From Noviherbaspirillum soli (GTDB lineage: Bacteria; Pseudomonadota; Gammaproteobacteria; Burkholderiales; Burkholderiaceae_D): a stretch of DNA of 50,691 nt. The notes under the pieces were generated by a model. That model did not search any database, was not told the origin of the DNA, and saw nothing but the letters and a program-made list of their open reading frames with translations. This document shows, piece after piece, positions 8,423-17,349 of the stretch. The DNA is taken from the NCBI RefSeq assembly GCF_015352955.1, contig NZ_JACYOX010000038.1, positions 1-50,691 on the forward strand, written 5' to 3'. The translations under genes and the position numbers were made by a program. Within the stretch, counting starts at the first letter, position 1. Every line of letters starts with the position of its first letter.

Positions 8423-10237
8423 ATGCTGCCTCCCAATGTTTCTTCCGCCCCGGCCGGCGCCGGTCTCTACCGCAATCTCTGGCGTTATGCCGCCGGCGCC
8501 CGGCTGAAGGTGGTGCTGGTCGGCCTGATGCTGACCGGCGCGGCGCTGCTGGAACTGGTATCGCCCTGGCTGGCCGCGCAGGCCATCAATGCATTGCAAA
8601 AGAATGACAGTGGCGCGCTGCTGCATGCCGGCGGCTATGTCGGCGCCATCCTGGCGGTATCGCTGCTGGCCTGGGCGCTGCACGGACCGGGCCGGGTCGG
8701 CGAGCGCACGGTCGCGCTGCGCATCCGCCAGCAGTTCACCGACGCGCTGTATGCCAAGCTGATGCGCCTGCCGATGTCCTGGCACGACCGCCATCATTCC
8801 GGCGACGTGCAGCAGCGCATCGGGCAGTCCAGCATGGCGCTCTACAACTTCGCCCAAAGCCAGTTCACCTACCTGAAGAGCGCCGTGCATTTCGTCGGCG
8901 CGGCGGCGGCGCTGGTGCTGTTCTCGCCGCTGCTCGGTTCGCTGGCGCTTCTCGGCTATATCGGCGTGGGCTGCCTGATGCACCGCTTCGACGGCACGCT
9001 GATGCGCCTGGCCACTGCGGAGAACGCCGCCGAGCGCAAGTACCAGGCCAAGATGCTGGACTTCCTGGGCAATGTCTCCACCGTGTTCTCGCTGCGCATG
9101 CAGCAGGGTTCGCGCCAGTTGGTGAACCAGCGCCTGGCCGACGTGTTCGTGCCGCTGAAAAAAAGCATTGTTCTGGTGGAAGCCAAGTGGTGCGCGGCCG
9201 ACCTGCTGTCGCTGGTGCTGACCTGGGGCCTGGTGGTGGCAGCCGCCTGGCCGGGCAAGAACAGCGGCGGCGTGGTGCTGCTGGGCAGCGTGTTCCTGGT
9301 GCACCAGTATGCGCAGCAGGCGCGCGGCGTGGTGCTGTCGGCGGCAGACAAGTTCCAGTCCTTTGCCCGCACCCGCACCGACGTCGCCAGCGCCGACGCC
9401 ATCCTGAACGCGGCCGACATGCCGGCCGCCGGCGAGCCGGTGCATGCCGGCTGGCAGAAGCTGGCGGTCAAGGGCCTGTGCTACGAGCATCCGGCAATTA
9501 GCGACAATGCCGCCGCCCAGGCGCCGGCCGGCCTGCACCATGTGTCGCTGGCCATCGAGCGCGGCGACCGCGTCGCCCTGATCGGCCACAGCGGTTCCGG
9601 CAAGAGCACGCTGATGCGGGTGCTGGCCGGGCACTATGCGCCGACCCAGCAGCATTTCGATGTCGATGGCCAGGCGTACGGCCGCACCCGGCATCTGTCC
9701 AGCATCGCCACCCTGATCCCGCAGGAAGCCGATGTGTTCGAGGCCAGCGTGCGGGAAAACATTTCCCTGTCCGGCGCCCACAGCGACGCCGAGATCGCCC
9801 GGGTGGTGCATGCCAGCGGCTTCGACGCGGTGACGGCCGACATGGCCATGGGCCTGGAGACGCCGATCACCGAGCGCGGCTTCAACCTGTCCGGCGGCCA
9901 GCGCCAGCGGCTGTGCCTGGCGCGCGGCCTGCTCGCCGCGTCCTCATCGTCGCTGATCATGCTCGACGAGCCGACCAGCGCGCTTGACCCGGTGACCGAG
10001 GAAACCGTGCTGGGCCGCATCTCGAAAGCCTTCCCGGATGCCTGCGTGATGGCGTCGGTGCACCGCATGAGCCTTTTGCACCATTTCAACAAGGTGGTGC
10101 TGATGGATGGCGGCAGGGTGCAGGACGTGGGTACGGTGGAAGAACTGCTGGCCCGGCAGCCCTCGTTCCGGGCGATGCTGAAGCAGCCGGGCGCGGCCGA
10201 AGCGGTGCAGGTGGCTTATACCAATCCCCACCCATAA
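8423..10237 (+). CDS. ABC exporter, fused permease and ATP-binding protein
   Basis: 604 aa from the ATG at 8423; an upstream TTG at 8393 adds ten residues without support. The N-terminal half is a six-helix type I exporter membrane domain (about residues 30-310). The C-terminal half is a nucleotide-binding domain with Walker A GHSGSGKST near residue 387, signature LSGGQRQR near 489 and Walker B LIMLDEP near 511. A half-transporter of this type is expected to homodimerise in the inner membrane and export a lipid, peptide or drug. The substrate cannot be read from the sequence. The last residues (AYTNPHP) and the stop codon lie inside REP-like repeat copy R1, so the natural C-terminus may have been altered by repeat insertion. 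Confidence 0.88.
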   Translation: MLPPNVSSAPAGAGLYRNLWRYAAGARLKVVLVGLMLTGAALLELVSPWLAAQAINALQKNDSGALLHAGGYVGAILAVSLLAWALHGPGRVGERTVALRIRQQFTDALYAKLMRLPMSWHDRHHSGDVQQRIGQSSMALYNFAQSQFTYLKSAVHFVGAAAALVLFSPLLGSLALLGYIGVGCLMHRFDGTLMRLATAENAAERKYQAKMLDFLGNVSTVFSLRMQQGSRQLVNQRLADVFVPLKKSIVLVEAKWCAADLLSLVLTWGLVVAAAWPGKNSGGVVLLGSVFLVHQYAQQARGVVLSAADKFQSFARTRTDVASADAILNAADMPAAGEPVHAGWQKLAVKGLCYEHPAISDNAAAQAPAGLHHVSLAIERGDRVALIGHSGSGKSTLMRVLAGHYAPTQQHFDVDGQAYGRTRHLSSIATLIPQEADVFEASVRENISLSGAHSDAEIARVVHASGFDAVTADMAMGLETPITERGFNLSGGQRQRLCLARGLLAASSSSLIMLDEPTSALDPVTEETVLGRISKAFPDACVMASVHRMSLLHHFNKVVLMDGGRVQDVGTVEELLARQPSFRAMLKQPGAAEAVQVAYTNPHP

Positions 10238-10457
10238 CGTGCCATGAAACGGCGGCTTTTCCGTCTGGCTGCGTTGGGATCGTCGTCGTCAATAGCTGGG
10301 CTATTGACTCCTCACCCGCTTGCAGCGCGCGCACCGGCTGGCAAGCCGGCGCCGCTCGCCGGCGAGCGGCAATGCCGCCCGAATTCCCGGCTACGCCCTT
10401 GCCATACGCAAAAATCCATCCGTTTCATCTGGCACGTTATGGATAGTGATTGGTGTT
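10218..10457. repeat. REP-like inverted repeat element, copy R1
   Basis: Terminal arms at 10218-10250 and 10422-10457 are inverted repeats that share CATAACGTGCC and ATGAAAC. The right arm carries two extra bases between those blocks. Inside is a conserved segment with a perfect 8-bp stem (TCAATAGC/GCTATTGA, 10289-10307, loop TGG), followed by about 70 bp with extra GC-rich hairpins not present in copy R2. The element fills the whole gap between two convergent genes and supplies both of their stop codons. It may act as a bidirectional transcript end. Confidence 0.85.
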
Positions 10458-10803
10458 AATCGAGGTTGATGCGCAGGAACAGCATCACGCTGCGGTCCGA
10501 GCCCAGGCCGTCGCGCGCCCGCGGCAGGTAGGTCATCAGCAGCTTGGGGCCGTTGTCGCCGCCGAGCGAAGCCAGCGGCAGCGCGAAGCGGTAGGGGCCG
10601 GTGCGGCTCAATACGCCGGACTTTTCCATGTCCTGCCGCCAGCTCGATTTCAGGTTCAGGGACAGGCCGCCGGTGGATGCCGCCTCGCGCTGCTCGCGAC
10701 GCGCCAGTTCCCAGTTTTCTCCCAGCAGCCTGTCATTCCACGCGTGGGCTGCCGGCAGCATGCAGACCAGGATGACGGCAATTGCGAACTGGACTTTCAG
10801 CAT
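10456..10803 (-). CDS. Exported small protein of unknown function (115 aa)
   Basis: 115 aa from the ATG at 10803, supported by a GGGAGAG Shine-Dalgarno. Residues 1-21 form a clear Sec signal peptide (cleavage after AHA, before WND). The mature part is about 94 residues with no membrane segment and ends in a beta-like MLFLRINLD, which could suit a periplasmic or surface protein. A longer upstream frame lacks a signal peptide. The stop codon overlaps the end of repeat R1. I do not recognise a family. Confidence 0.7.
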   Translation of the reverse strand: MLKVQFAIAVILVCMLPAAHAWNDRLLGENWELARREQREAASTGGLSLNLKSSWRQDMEKSGVLSRTGPYRFALPLASLGGDNGPKLLMTYLPRARDGLGSDRSVMLFLRINLD

Positions 10804-10913
10804 GACAATCTCTCCCTGTGTGGCATTCGGATGCTTGGAAAAGTATTGTAAAAAGCTTATCGCATTTTGCTTGGCGTTTCGACAAGGATTTTGCGTTTCC
10901 CTTGTGCGCCGCA

Positions 10914-12566
10914 TCAGTCGCTGACGCGGCAGCCAGCCAGGAGATCCATGGCGGGGCGGTAATGCCGGTCGCGGACGGCCATCATGCCAAGCAGGGTGTG
11001 GTACAGGTTGTCGTGGCTTAATGGCGGGTCGAGCCGGGGCGCCAGGCAGTCGCCGGCAATGCCCATGCGTTTCCGATAGCCGTCCGACATCCACAGCAGC
11101 AGGGGGATGCGCTTCTGCTCCTGCGGCGCCGCGGCATACGGCGCGCCGTGCAGGAAGACGCCGTCCTCGCCGAGTGACTCGCCATGGTCGGAGACATACA
11201 GCAACGCGCTGTCGAAGCGGTCGGACCGGCTTTCCAGCAGCGCGATCTGGGCTGCCAGGAAGCGGTCGGTATACACAATGGTGTTGTCATAGGCATTGCG
11301 GATTTCCTCGGCGCTGCAATCGGCCAGTTCCTGGCGCCGGCATGCCGGGCTGAAGCGCTGCGCCGCAGCCGGATAGCGCCGGAAGTAATCCGGCCCGTGG
11401 CTGCCCATCTGGTGAAAGCCGAACAGGCTGTCGCGGTCGACCCCGGCCAGCGCCTGGTCCAGCCCGGCCAGCATGGCTTCGTCCAGGCAGGCGGTGGCGT
11501 CGCACAGCGCAGGGTCAGGCAAGAGCGCCCGGAACGCGACCGTGGGCAGCCGCGCGCTGATGCCGGCGCTGCCCGCATTGTTGGCGCGCCAGGCAACCCG
11601 CACGCCGGCCGCGGCCAGCTGCTCCAGCGCGTTTGGCAGGGCGCGCGCGCCGGCCACGGTGTAGTCTTCCCGGCCCAGCGGCGAAAACATGCAGGGCAGC
11701 GACACCGCAGTGGTGGTGCCGCATGAGGTGACGTTGGAAAAATAATGCACCCCCGGCATGCCCGACAGCAGCGGATTGGTCGGCCGGTCATAGCCGCCAA
11801 GCTGGAAGCTGGCATGGCGCGCGGTCTCGCCCACCACCAGGAACACCACCAGCGGACGGCTCCCCGGAGAAGGCGGCAGGCGCTGCGGCGGGTCGGCCGG
11901 CATGGCTTGACCGCCAGGCCGCCACGATGCCAGGTCGGAGGCGACATAGCGCGCCGCGCCCTGCAGCGCCGCCGCCGGCACCAGCAGGTAGGGCGCAGGC
12001 GAGCCCAGCAGCGCCTGGAAGCGCGCGGCGAATGCGGCCGTCAGCAGGATCGCCAGCGCCAGGGCGGCGCCGCAGAACAGCAGCCGGTGCCGCAGGTGCT
12101 CGCGCAGCGGCAGCGGCGTGATCCGGCTGGAGCCGACCACGAACAGCGGCAGCACGCCCAGCAGCAGCGCATACAGCAGCAGGCGCGGGCCAAGCAGCGC
12201 GCCTGCTTCGCCGCGGGTGGCATGCGCCAGGCTGCGCACCATGCCGGCGTCCACGGCCAGGCCGTAGCTGTCGGCGGTATAGGCCGCCATGGCGCCGAGC
12301 GGGAACAGCATGCCGCTTGCCGCATGCATCAGCCGCCGGCCCGGCACCAGCAGCAGCGCCAGCGAAAAGCCCGTCAGCAGCAGCAGGAACAGGGCCAGCA
12401 GGAATGGCAGGTCGGCCGCATTGCCGCGCCAGCACAGGGCGACCGCCTCGCGCCAGAAGCGCTGGTTCAAGAGCGCCAGGTACATCGCCGACACCAGCAG
12501 CGCGTACCAGACCGGCGAGGCGAAATGCAGCCGGCACGGCGCCATGGTCAGCCGCACCGGCTTCAT
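10914..12566 (-). CDS. eptA: Phosphoethanolamine transferase, EptA/MCR-like
   Basis: 550 aa. It has five N-terminal membrane segments (about residues 1-215) followed by a periplasmic sulfatase-fold domain. VGETAR near residue 245 carries the metal-binding Glu. SCGTTTAVSLPC near residue 283 carries the nucleophilic Thr, as in EptA. SDHGESLGEDG near residue 460 supplies further metal ligands. Family members transfer phosphoethanolamine from phosphatidylethanolamine to lipid A and lower polymyxin binding. The ATG at 12566 follows a GAGGCGG site. It lies 40 bp after the PHB depolymerase gene on the same strand. No adjacent two-component system (pmrAB type) is seen. Whether the acceptor is lipid A or another glycan cannot be settled here. 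Confidence 0.88.
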   Translation of the reverse strand: MKPVRLTMAPCRLHFASPVWYALLVSAMYLALLNQRFWREAVALCWRGNAADLPFLLALFLLLLTGFSLALLLVPGRRLMHAASGMLFPLGAMAAYTADSYGLAVDAGMVRSLAHATRGEAGALLGPRLLLYALLLGVLPLFVVGSSRITPLPLREHLRHRLLFCGAALALAILLTAAFAARFQALLGSPAPYLLVPAAALQGAARYVASDLASWRPGGQAMPADPPQRLPPSPGSRPLVVFLVVGETARHASFQLGGYDRPTNPLLSGMPGVHYFSNVTSCGTTTAVSLPCMFSPLGREDYTVAGARALPNALEQLAAAGVRVAWRANNAGSAGISARLPTVAFRALLPDPALCDATACLDEAMLAGLDQALAGVDRDSLFGFHQMGSHGPDYFRRYPAAAQRFSPACRRQELADCSAEEIRNAYDNTIVYTDRFLAAQIALLESRSDRFDSALLYVSDHGESLGEDGVFLHGAPYAAAPQEQKRIPLLLWMSDGYRKRMGIAGDCLAPRLDPPLSHDNLYHTLLGMMAVRDRHYRPAMDLLAGCRVSD

Positions 12567-12606
12567 CGGCGGCCCGCCTCAGGCCGGCCTGGCGCAGCCC
12601 AACGCC

Positions 12607-13824
12607 TCACGCCGGGCAGCTCCCGTAGGCGTAATAGCCGGCCGAGGTGCGGCGCACGCTGGTGTAGGCGGCGGTGGAGTAATAGCCGAGGTACTGGTTG
12701 GAGTTGGTCGCGTACACGTTGCCGTTGTAGGCATAGGCGCGGCCGTAGTACACATGCCAGTAATTGCTGTTGTACCAGGACGCGCACGCATAGGGCGCGG
12801 CGGCGTTGCCGCTCACGACGCGGTCTATCATGGTCTTGACCGCCACCATCTGGCCGCCGCTCTTGGCCGGGAAGTTCACGTCGTCATAGCCCCACCAGTC
12901 CCAGCAGCCGTTCGGATTGGCATAGGTGGCGGCGGCCTGCGGATACAGAACGATCATGTTGTTGCTGTCGGCCCAGCGGTTGTAGCCGGCGTTGGCATAG
13001 AACTGGGAACCCACGGTGGCGGCATTCTGCTTGCAGCCATGGAAGGCCACATGCAGCTTGCAGGGCTGGCCGGCGGCGCAGCTGGCCGGCACATAGGCCC
13101 AGCCGTCATTGGCCATGCCGTGGCTGGTGGGGTCGCCGTTGCCCCAGTAGGCGCGCTGGTCGAAATTGACGAAACTGCCGGAAAGCGTGCCGGTATTTTT
13201 CGCGTTGAGCGTGCCGTGTATCCATTTCAGGATCTCGCCGGCGGCGTCGAAGTTGCAGTTGTTCACATAGGGCGTGCCGTTGTAGCTGCAGGCATTGCCG
13301 CTGCTGTCGGTCGGCACCGCATGCTCGGCCGCCAGCGTGTTCTTGTAATAGATGTTGGCGCTGCCGACATAGTTGCCGTACATCGAGCGCAGGTCGTTCA
13401 TCACCGGCTGGCGCACGGTGGAGTCGATGGTGCCGGAGAACAGGTAGACCCGCGACGCGGCCAGGCTGGACGTCGGGTCGATGTAGCCATTGCCCGACCA
13501 GGTGTTCACGGTCGAGACCAGGTAGGGCAGGTTGCGCGAGCCGGTGTCGGCCATGCAGGGGCCGGTGGCGATGCTGACATTGCCCTGCGAGCAGTAGACC
13601 GGCCCGCCGGCGATCACGCCCGCGCCCTTCCTGATCGTCTTCGAATAGGCCACATGCATCTGGGCCGCCATGTAGCCGCCCGAGGACAGGCCCGACACCG
13701 ACACGTTATCGAAGCTGACGTTGTATCTGGGCAGCGTGACGACCACGGCAAGGGCGTGGCTGCAAAGGACAAGGCCGCCGGCGGCCAGGACGGCGGCAAC
13801 GGCGTGATTGCGCATGAAGGGCAT
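12607..13824 (-). CDS. Secreted/periplasmic PHB depolymerase family esterase
   Basis: 405 aa from the ATG at 13824, chosen because GGAG lies five bases upstream and a Sec signal peptide follows (cleavage about residues 26-27). The lipase box GLSSG places the nucleophile Ser at about residue 47, close to the N-terminus, as in type II PHB depolymerase domains. The oxyanion-hole block FHGC is in the second half, and GTIDSTV may carry the catalytic Asp. Eight or more cysteines suggest disulfides. The last 60 residues form a Tyr/Asn-rich module (NYWHVYYGRAY...) of the kind appended to secreted hydrolases, perhaps for polymer binding (inference). The substrate is poly(3-hydroxybutyrate) or related oligomers. 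Confidence 0.85.
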   Translation of the reverse strand: MPFMRNHAVAAVLAAGGLVLCSHALAVVVTLPRYNVSFDNVSVSGLSSGGYMAAQMHVAYSKTIRKGAGVIAGGPVYCSQGNVSIATGPCMADTGSRNLPYLVSTVNTWSGNGYIDPTSSLAASRVYLFSGTIDSTVRQPVMNDLRSMYGNYVGSANIYYKNTLAAEHAVPTDSSGNACSYNGTPYVNNCNFDAAGEILKWIHGTLNAKNTGTLSGSFVNFDQRAYWGNGDPTSHGMANDGWAYVPASCAAGQPCKLHVAFHGCKQNAATVGSQFYANAGYNRWADSNNMIVLYPQAAATYANPNGCWDWWGYDDVNFPAKSGGQMVAVKTMIDRVVSGNAAAPYACASWYNSNYWHVYYGRAYAYNGNVYATNSNQYLGYYSTAAYTSVRRTSAGYYAYGSCPA

Positions 13825-14002
13825 GGTGTCTCCGGTATCGTTGTTATTGCATGGCGGGCCGCCATGTCCGGATGAAGATAAACCTGAAACGGCAGCGCCG
13901 CGGCGGCGCCGTTCCGGTTTGTTGAAGAGCCGCAAACATGTCGCCGCCCGCGGTTAGAATGGCGAACGCCCACCCATCCTGCCTGCAAGGAAACATGCTT
14001 CC

Positions 14003-14587
14003 ATGACCATACTGCTGCTCGGCCTCGTCATTTTCCTGGGCGTCCATTCGACCCGCATCGTCGCCGACGGCTGGCGCAGCGCGCAGATTGCGCGCATCGG
14101 TCCCGGACCGTGGAAGCTGGGCTATACGGTGCTGTCCCTGATCGGCTTCTATCTGCTGCTATGGGGCTATGGCGCAGCCAGGCAGGCGCCCGTGGTGCTG
14201 TGGACGCCGCCGGTCGCAATGCGGCATCTGGCGGGCCTTCTGACGCTGATTGCCTTCGTGCTGCTGGCGGCAACCTATGTGCCGCGCAATGGCATCAAGG
14301 CCAGGCTGCACCATCCGATGGTGCTGTCGGTCAAGCTCTGGGCCCTTGCCCACCTGCTGGCCAACGGAACGCTGGCCGATGTGCTGCTGTTCGGCAGCTT
14401 CCTGGCCTGGGCAGTGCTGTCCTTCCGCGCCGCGCGCCGGCGCGACCGTGCGGCCGGCGCCCTGTATCCCGCGGGCACCGCGGCCGGCACGCTGGCCACG
14501 GTAGCCGTGGGCAGCGCTGCCTGGGCGCTGTTTGCCTTCAGGCTGCACGGCTGGCTGATCGGGGTGCAGCCCTTCCATCAAGGTTAA
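14003..14587 (+). CDS. NnrU-family integral membrane protein
   Basis: 194 aa with about five to six membrane segments. The N-terminal segment begins directly after the ATG and contains the HSTRI motif typical of NnrU family proteins. A mid-protein block with NGIKARLHHPM and LANG is also characteristic. NnrU was named from nitric-oxide/nitrite reduction clusters, and related membrane proteins occur widely in Proteobacteria without denitrification genes, as here. The function is not established. AAGGAA lies about ten bases upstream of the ATG. The gene is divergent from the PHB depolymerase and convergent with the 59-aa ORF, and a 14-bp perfect palindrome (GGCGCC-TA-GGCGCC, 14591-14604) lies between their ends. 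Confidence 0.75.
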   Translation: MTILLLGLVIFLGVHSTRIVADGWRSAQIARIGPGPWKLGYTVLSLIGFYLLLWGYGAARQAPVVLWTPPVAMRHLAGLLTLIAFVLLAATYVPRNGIKARLHHPMVLSVKLWALAHLLANGTLADVLLFGSFLAWAVLSFRAARRRDRAAGALYPAGTAAGTLATVAVGSAAWALFAFRLHGWLIGVQPFHQG

Positions 14588-14595
14588 GCCGGCGC

Positions 14596-14775
14596 CTAGG
14601 CGCCTTTCTTGTCCGGCTTTGACTGGCCTTCTTCCGGCAGGTCGGCAAGAAAGGAGTTGTCGTTGGCGTCCGACTGTATCGCGTCCGGCGGCAACTCGCC
14701 GATCAACTCATCCGGCGTCTGCGCCGGGCTGGCCGCGTCAGTGCCTTTCTGCTGCTGCTTTTGCGTATCGTTCAT
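14596..14775 (-). CDS. Small acidic protein of unknown function (59 aa)
   Basis: 59 aa, rich in Asp, Glu, Gln and Pro, probably disordered. GGAGG lies two bases before ATG 14778 and five before ATG 14775, so the second ATG is the better start. There is no signal peptide and no membrane segment. The good ribosome-binding site and plausible composition argue that it is real. The family is not recognised. Confidence 0.55.
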   Translation of the reverse strand: MNDTQKQQQKGTDAASPAQTPDELIGELPPDAIQSDANDNSFLADLPEEGQSKPDKKGA

Positions 14776-14963
14776 CATGGCCTCCAGAGGTGTTTGGTTG
14801 ACATGCCTTCCGCTGCAGGGATTAGACCGGGCTCGCAAGGGCCGGTTCTGGCCCTGCGCCGCATGCCGCGGGGAAAGACGGCAAGGGTTTGCACTCGATC
14901 CAAGTCGGACATGTCTTACAGCGGCTTCAGTCTTTGGCCGACTGGATGCGCGGGCCGATTGAT

Positions 14964-15042
14964 ATAAGATGCACTCCGTCTCCTCCATTCTTAACGGTAT
15001 GGATTACGCCCCGCGATGGCATTGCCTTGCGGGGCTTTTTTT
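14964..15042 (+). ncRNA. Candidate small RNA with CU-rich single-stranded region and intrinsic terminator
   Basis: A TATAAG -10-like hexamer at 14964-14969 precedes a leader with CTCCGTCTCCTCC (about 14974-14986). The leader ends in a strong intrinsic terminator: 7-bp stem GCCCCGC (15008-15014)/GCGGGGC (15029-15035), then seven T (15036-15042). An RNA of roughly 70 nt would result. No open frame ends at this terminator, and the nearest plus-strand gene upstream ends 420 bp earlier. The CCUCC segment is complementary to Shine-Dalgarno sequences. The -35 is weak (TTGGCC near 14936). This is inference from sequence only. Confidence 0.5.
15008..15042 (+). terminator. Intrinsic terminator
   Basis: GC-only 7-bp stem, 14-nt loop and a run of seven T on the plus strand. 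It ends the candidate small RNA and would also insulate the histidine kinase gene at 15167 from upstream transcription. Confidence 0.8.
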
Positions 15043-15166
15043 ATGCCGGCGCCAGCGTGTGGAAGACCTTTGACCACCACCAATATCGCGACACGCAGCG
15101 CCCGGTTTCTTGCAGCTGCCTGGAAATACAATCGGACCATGACAACAGCCGTCCGGGGTAGCCATC

Positions 15167-16315
15167 ATGACGTTTGCCAGTGACCGGAATCTGCATGACA
15201 TGGGGCTTTCGGCAACGGCGCGGCGCATGCTGGCACTGCGCGACGTGGTCCTGGCCGAATGGGAAAAGCGCCTGCGCTCCACCGTCAGGGAAGCGGCCGG
15301 CCTGCCGCATCCCATCCTGATCAATACCTTTCCCAGCCTGTACGACAACATCGCCGAAGCCATCAGTCCAGGCTATCCCAGGGAGAATGCCGCTGCCAGC
15401 AATACGGTGGCATCCGAGCATGGCGGCGAACGCGCGCGGCTGACCGACTACAGCCACCAGGCGGTGATCGCGGAATACCAGCTGCTCAGGTGGACCCTGC
15501 TCGACGTGCTGAGGCAGCACGGCGTGTCGCTCAACAGCCAGGAATTCCATGACATCAATGCCTCGATCGACGCCTGCATGCGGGAGTCGGTCAATGCCTT
15601 CGCGCTGGCGCAGTCGGCGCTGCGCGAGCGCTTCATCATTACCGTCGCCCACGACCTGAGAAATCCGCTCCAGGTCATCAGTTCGGCGGCCGAACTGCTG
15701 CTGCATGCGAGGGACCCTGGCAGGATAGGCACGCTGGCCGAGCGCATTTTCAACAACAGCCAGCGCATGGACCGCATGATCCAGGACTTGCTGGACGCGG
15801 CGGTGTTCCAGAGCGGAGAGCGGCGGCGGCTGCACCTGAGCTGCTTCGACATCATGGAAACCGTCAGGGAGGTGTGCGACCAGCTCGTGGAGGTCTACGG
15901 CCCGCGCTTCGAGATCGTGGGCGAGCCGGTAGAGGGCTGGTGGGACCGGGATGCGCTGAAGCGGGTAGTGGAAAATCTCGTCGGCAACGCGCTGAAGTAT
16001 GGCAAGCCGCAGGCGCCGATCCGCATCATGACGGCCAGCCAGCATGAACGCATGCTGCTGACGGTGCATAACGACGGCGAGCCCATCCCGGCTGAACAGC
16101 TCGAGACGGTGTTCCAGGTGTTTCGCCGGGCCGAGGCGGCGAAGGAAGGGGAAGAGCGTGGCTGGGGCATAGGGCTGCCCTATGTGCGCAGCGTGGCCGA
16201 GAGCCACGGCGGCAGCGTGCAGATCGACAGCGCCGCCGGCAGGGGCACCACGCTTTCGATCAACATCCCGGTCGATGCGCGGCCGTTCCAGGACGCGCCC
16301 ACGCTGGGCCGATAG
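15167..16315 (+). CDS. Sensor histidine kinase, soluble
   Basis: 382 aa with no membrane segment, so probably cytoplasmic. Residues about 20-145 form an all-helical N-terminal region reminiscent of RsbRD-type sensory domains. A HisKA dimerisation helix follows with phospho-accepting His162 in VAHDLRNPLQ, then an HATPase domain with N box ENLVGNALKYG near 270 and a glycine-rich GWGIGL box near 332. The kinase should autophosphorylate and pass phosphate to a response regulator, but none is adjacent, so it is an orphan. A Crp/Fnr-type regulator follows on the same strand after about 310 bp. The start has a GGGG-containing site nearby. The signal sensed is unknown. Confidence 0.87.
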   Translation: MTFASDRNLHDMGLSATARRMLALRDVVLAEWEKRLRSTVREAAGLPHPILINTFPSLYDNIAEAISPGYPRENAAASNTVASEHGGERARLTDYSHQAVIAEYQLLRWTLLDVLRQHGVSLNSQEFHDINASIDACMRESVNAFALAQSALRERFIITVAHDLRNPLQVISSAAELLLHARDPGRIGTLAERIFNNSQRMDRMIQDLLDAAVFQSGERRRLHLSCFDIMETVREVCDQLVEVYGPRFEIVGEPVEGWWDRDALKRVVENLVGNALKYGKPQAPIRIMTASQHERMLLTVHNDGEPIPAEQLETVFQVFRRAEAAKEGEERGWGIGLPYVRSVAESHGGSVQIDSAAGRGTTLSINIPVDARPFQDAPTLGR

Positions 16316-16623
16316 CATGCTGCAGCCTGGCCGGCTTGGCAGCACCGAGGCACACCGGCGCCGCGGCAAGGCACGGTGCAGCCCGGAGATTATCTCCAGC
16401 ATGAAATCAAGCCGCGATCGCTGAACCAAGGTGTTACTTGATTGTCCGATCCGTACATGGCATGGACTTGCCGCGCCGTTTTGCCGCCCCATCTTTTCAG
16501 ATTTTCCGGCCAGCACTTCTTTCCACCGGCATGCCTTCAAGGACTGGCCATCTGGTCCAGGTTCATCGCTGATTGCAGGTCAGCGCTTGCTCTTCGTTCC
16601 ATCCTGCATGTCAAGGAAATGCG
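16316..16623. other. Intergenic region, no gene seen
   Basis: This 308-bp region lies between the kinase and the Crp/Fnr-type gene. It has mixed composition, and short frames have no support. It probably holds the promoter of the regulator gene. Confidence 0.4.
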
Positions 16624-17349
16624 ATGTCCACTGCCGCAGACCAGACACTCGGCTGTGATAACCAGTTGCTGGCCAAGCTCCCCGATGAGGAATACCAGGC
16701 CCTGCTGCCCCTGTTCGACCTGGTCGAGACGCCGTTGAAGGAAGTGCTTTACCGGCAGGGCGAACCGATCAGCCATGTCTATTTCCCGTGTACCTCGGTG
16801 CATTCCTGCGTGGTCTACATGGAGGACGGCGCCGGTGTGGAAGTCGGCACCATGGGCAATGAAGGCTTCACCGGGGTGGAGGTGCTGCTGGATGCGACCC
16901 TCGCCACCGAAACATCGGTATGCCAGATTGCCGGCACCAGCCTGCGCATGCAGATTGACGATTTCCGCGAGGCGCTGGGCAAGTCCATTACGCTGCGCAA
17001 GATACTGCGCTGCAGCGGCCAGGCCTATCTGTCGCAGGTGTCCCAGGCAGTGGCTTGCAACCGGCTGCACAACATCGAGATGCGCTTTGCGCGCTGGCTG
17101 CTGGTAACGCATGACCGGGTCCGCGGCGATGCATTCCATCTGACCCAGGAATTCCTGGCCGCCATGCTGGGCGTGCACCGGCCCAGCATCAGCGTGGTGG
17201 CTGCCGCATTCCAGGAAGCCGGCATGATCTCTTACTGCCGCGGCCACCTGACCATACTGGACCGGCCGGGACTGGAGGCCTCGGCCTGCGAATGCTATGG
17301 CACGGTGCGGCGCCAGTTCGAGCGCCTGCTGGGAGCGGCCAGGGGATGA
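16624..17349 (+). CDS. Crp/Fnr-family transcriptional regulator
   Basis: 241 aa. Residues about 20-140 form a cyclic-nucleotide-binding-type beta roll, and residues about 150-225 carry a Crp-type winged helix-turn-helix (LTQEFLAAMLGVHRPSISVVAAAFQEAG). The FNR iron-sulfur cysteine cluster is not present at the N-terminus, and the residues for cAMP contact are not clearly conserved, so the ligand is unknown. The ATG at 16624 has AAGGAA five to six bases upstream; an upstream in-frame start adds 17 unsupported residues. Orphan regulators of this subgroup are common in Burkholderiales. Confidence 0.85.
   Translation: MSTAADQTLGCDNQLLAKLPDEEYQALLPLFDLVETPLKEVLYRQGEPISHVYFPCTSVHSCVVYMEDGAGVEVGTMGNEGFTGVEVLLDATLATETSVCQIAGTSLRMQIDDFREALGKSITLRKILRCSGQAYLSQVSQAVACNRLHNIEMRFARWLLVTHDRVRGDAFHLTQEFLAAMLGVHRPSISVVAAAFQEAGMISYCRGHLTILDRPGLEASACECYGTVRRQFERLLGAARG

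Noticed and set aside
14591-14604. Terminator at the GGCGCC-TA-GGCGCC palindrome
   Set aside because: There is no room for a loop and only a short T-rich run (CTTTCTT). The palindrome is noted, but an intrinsic terminator is not supported.
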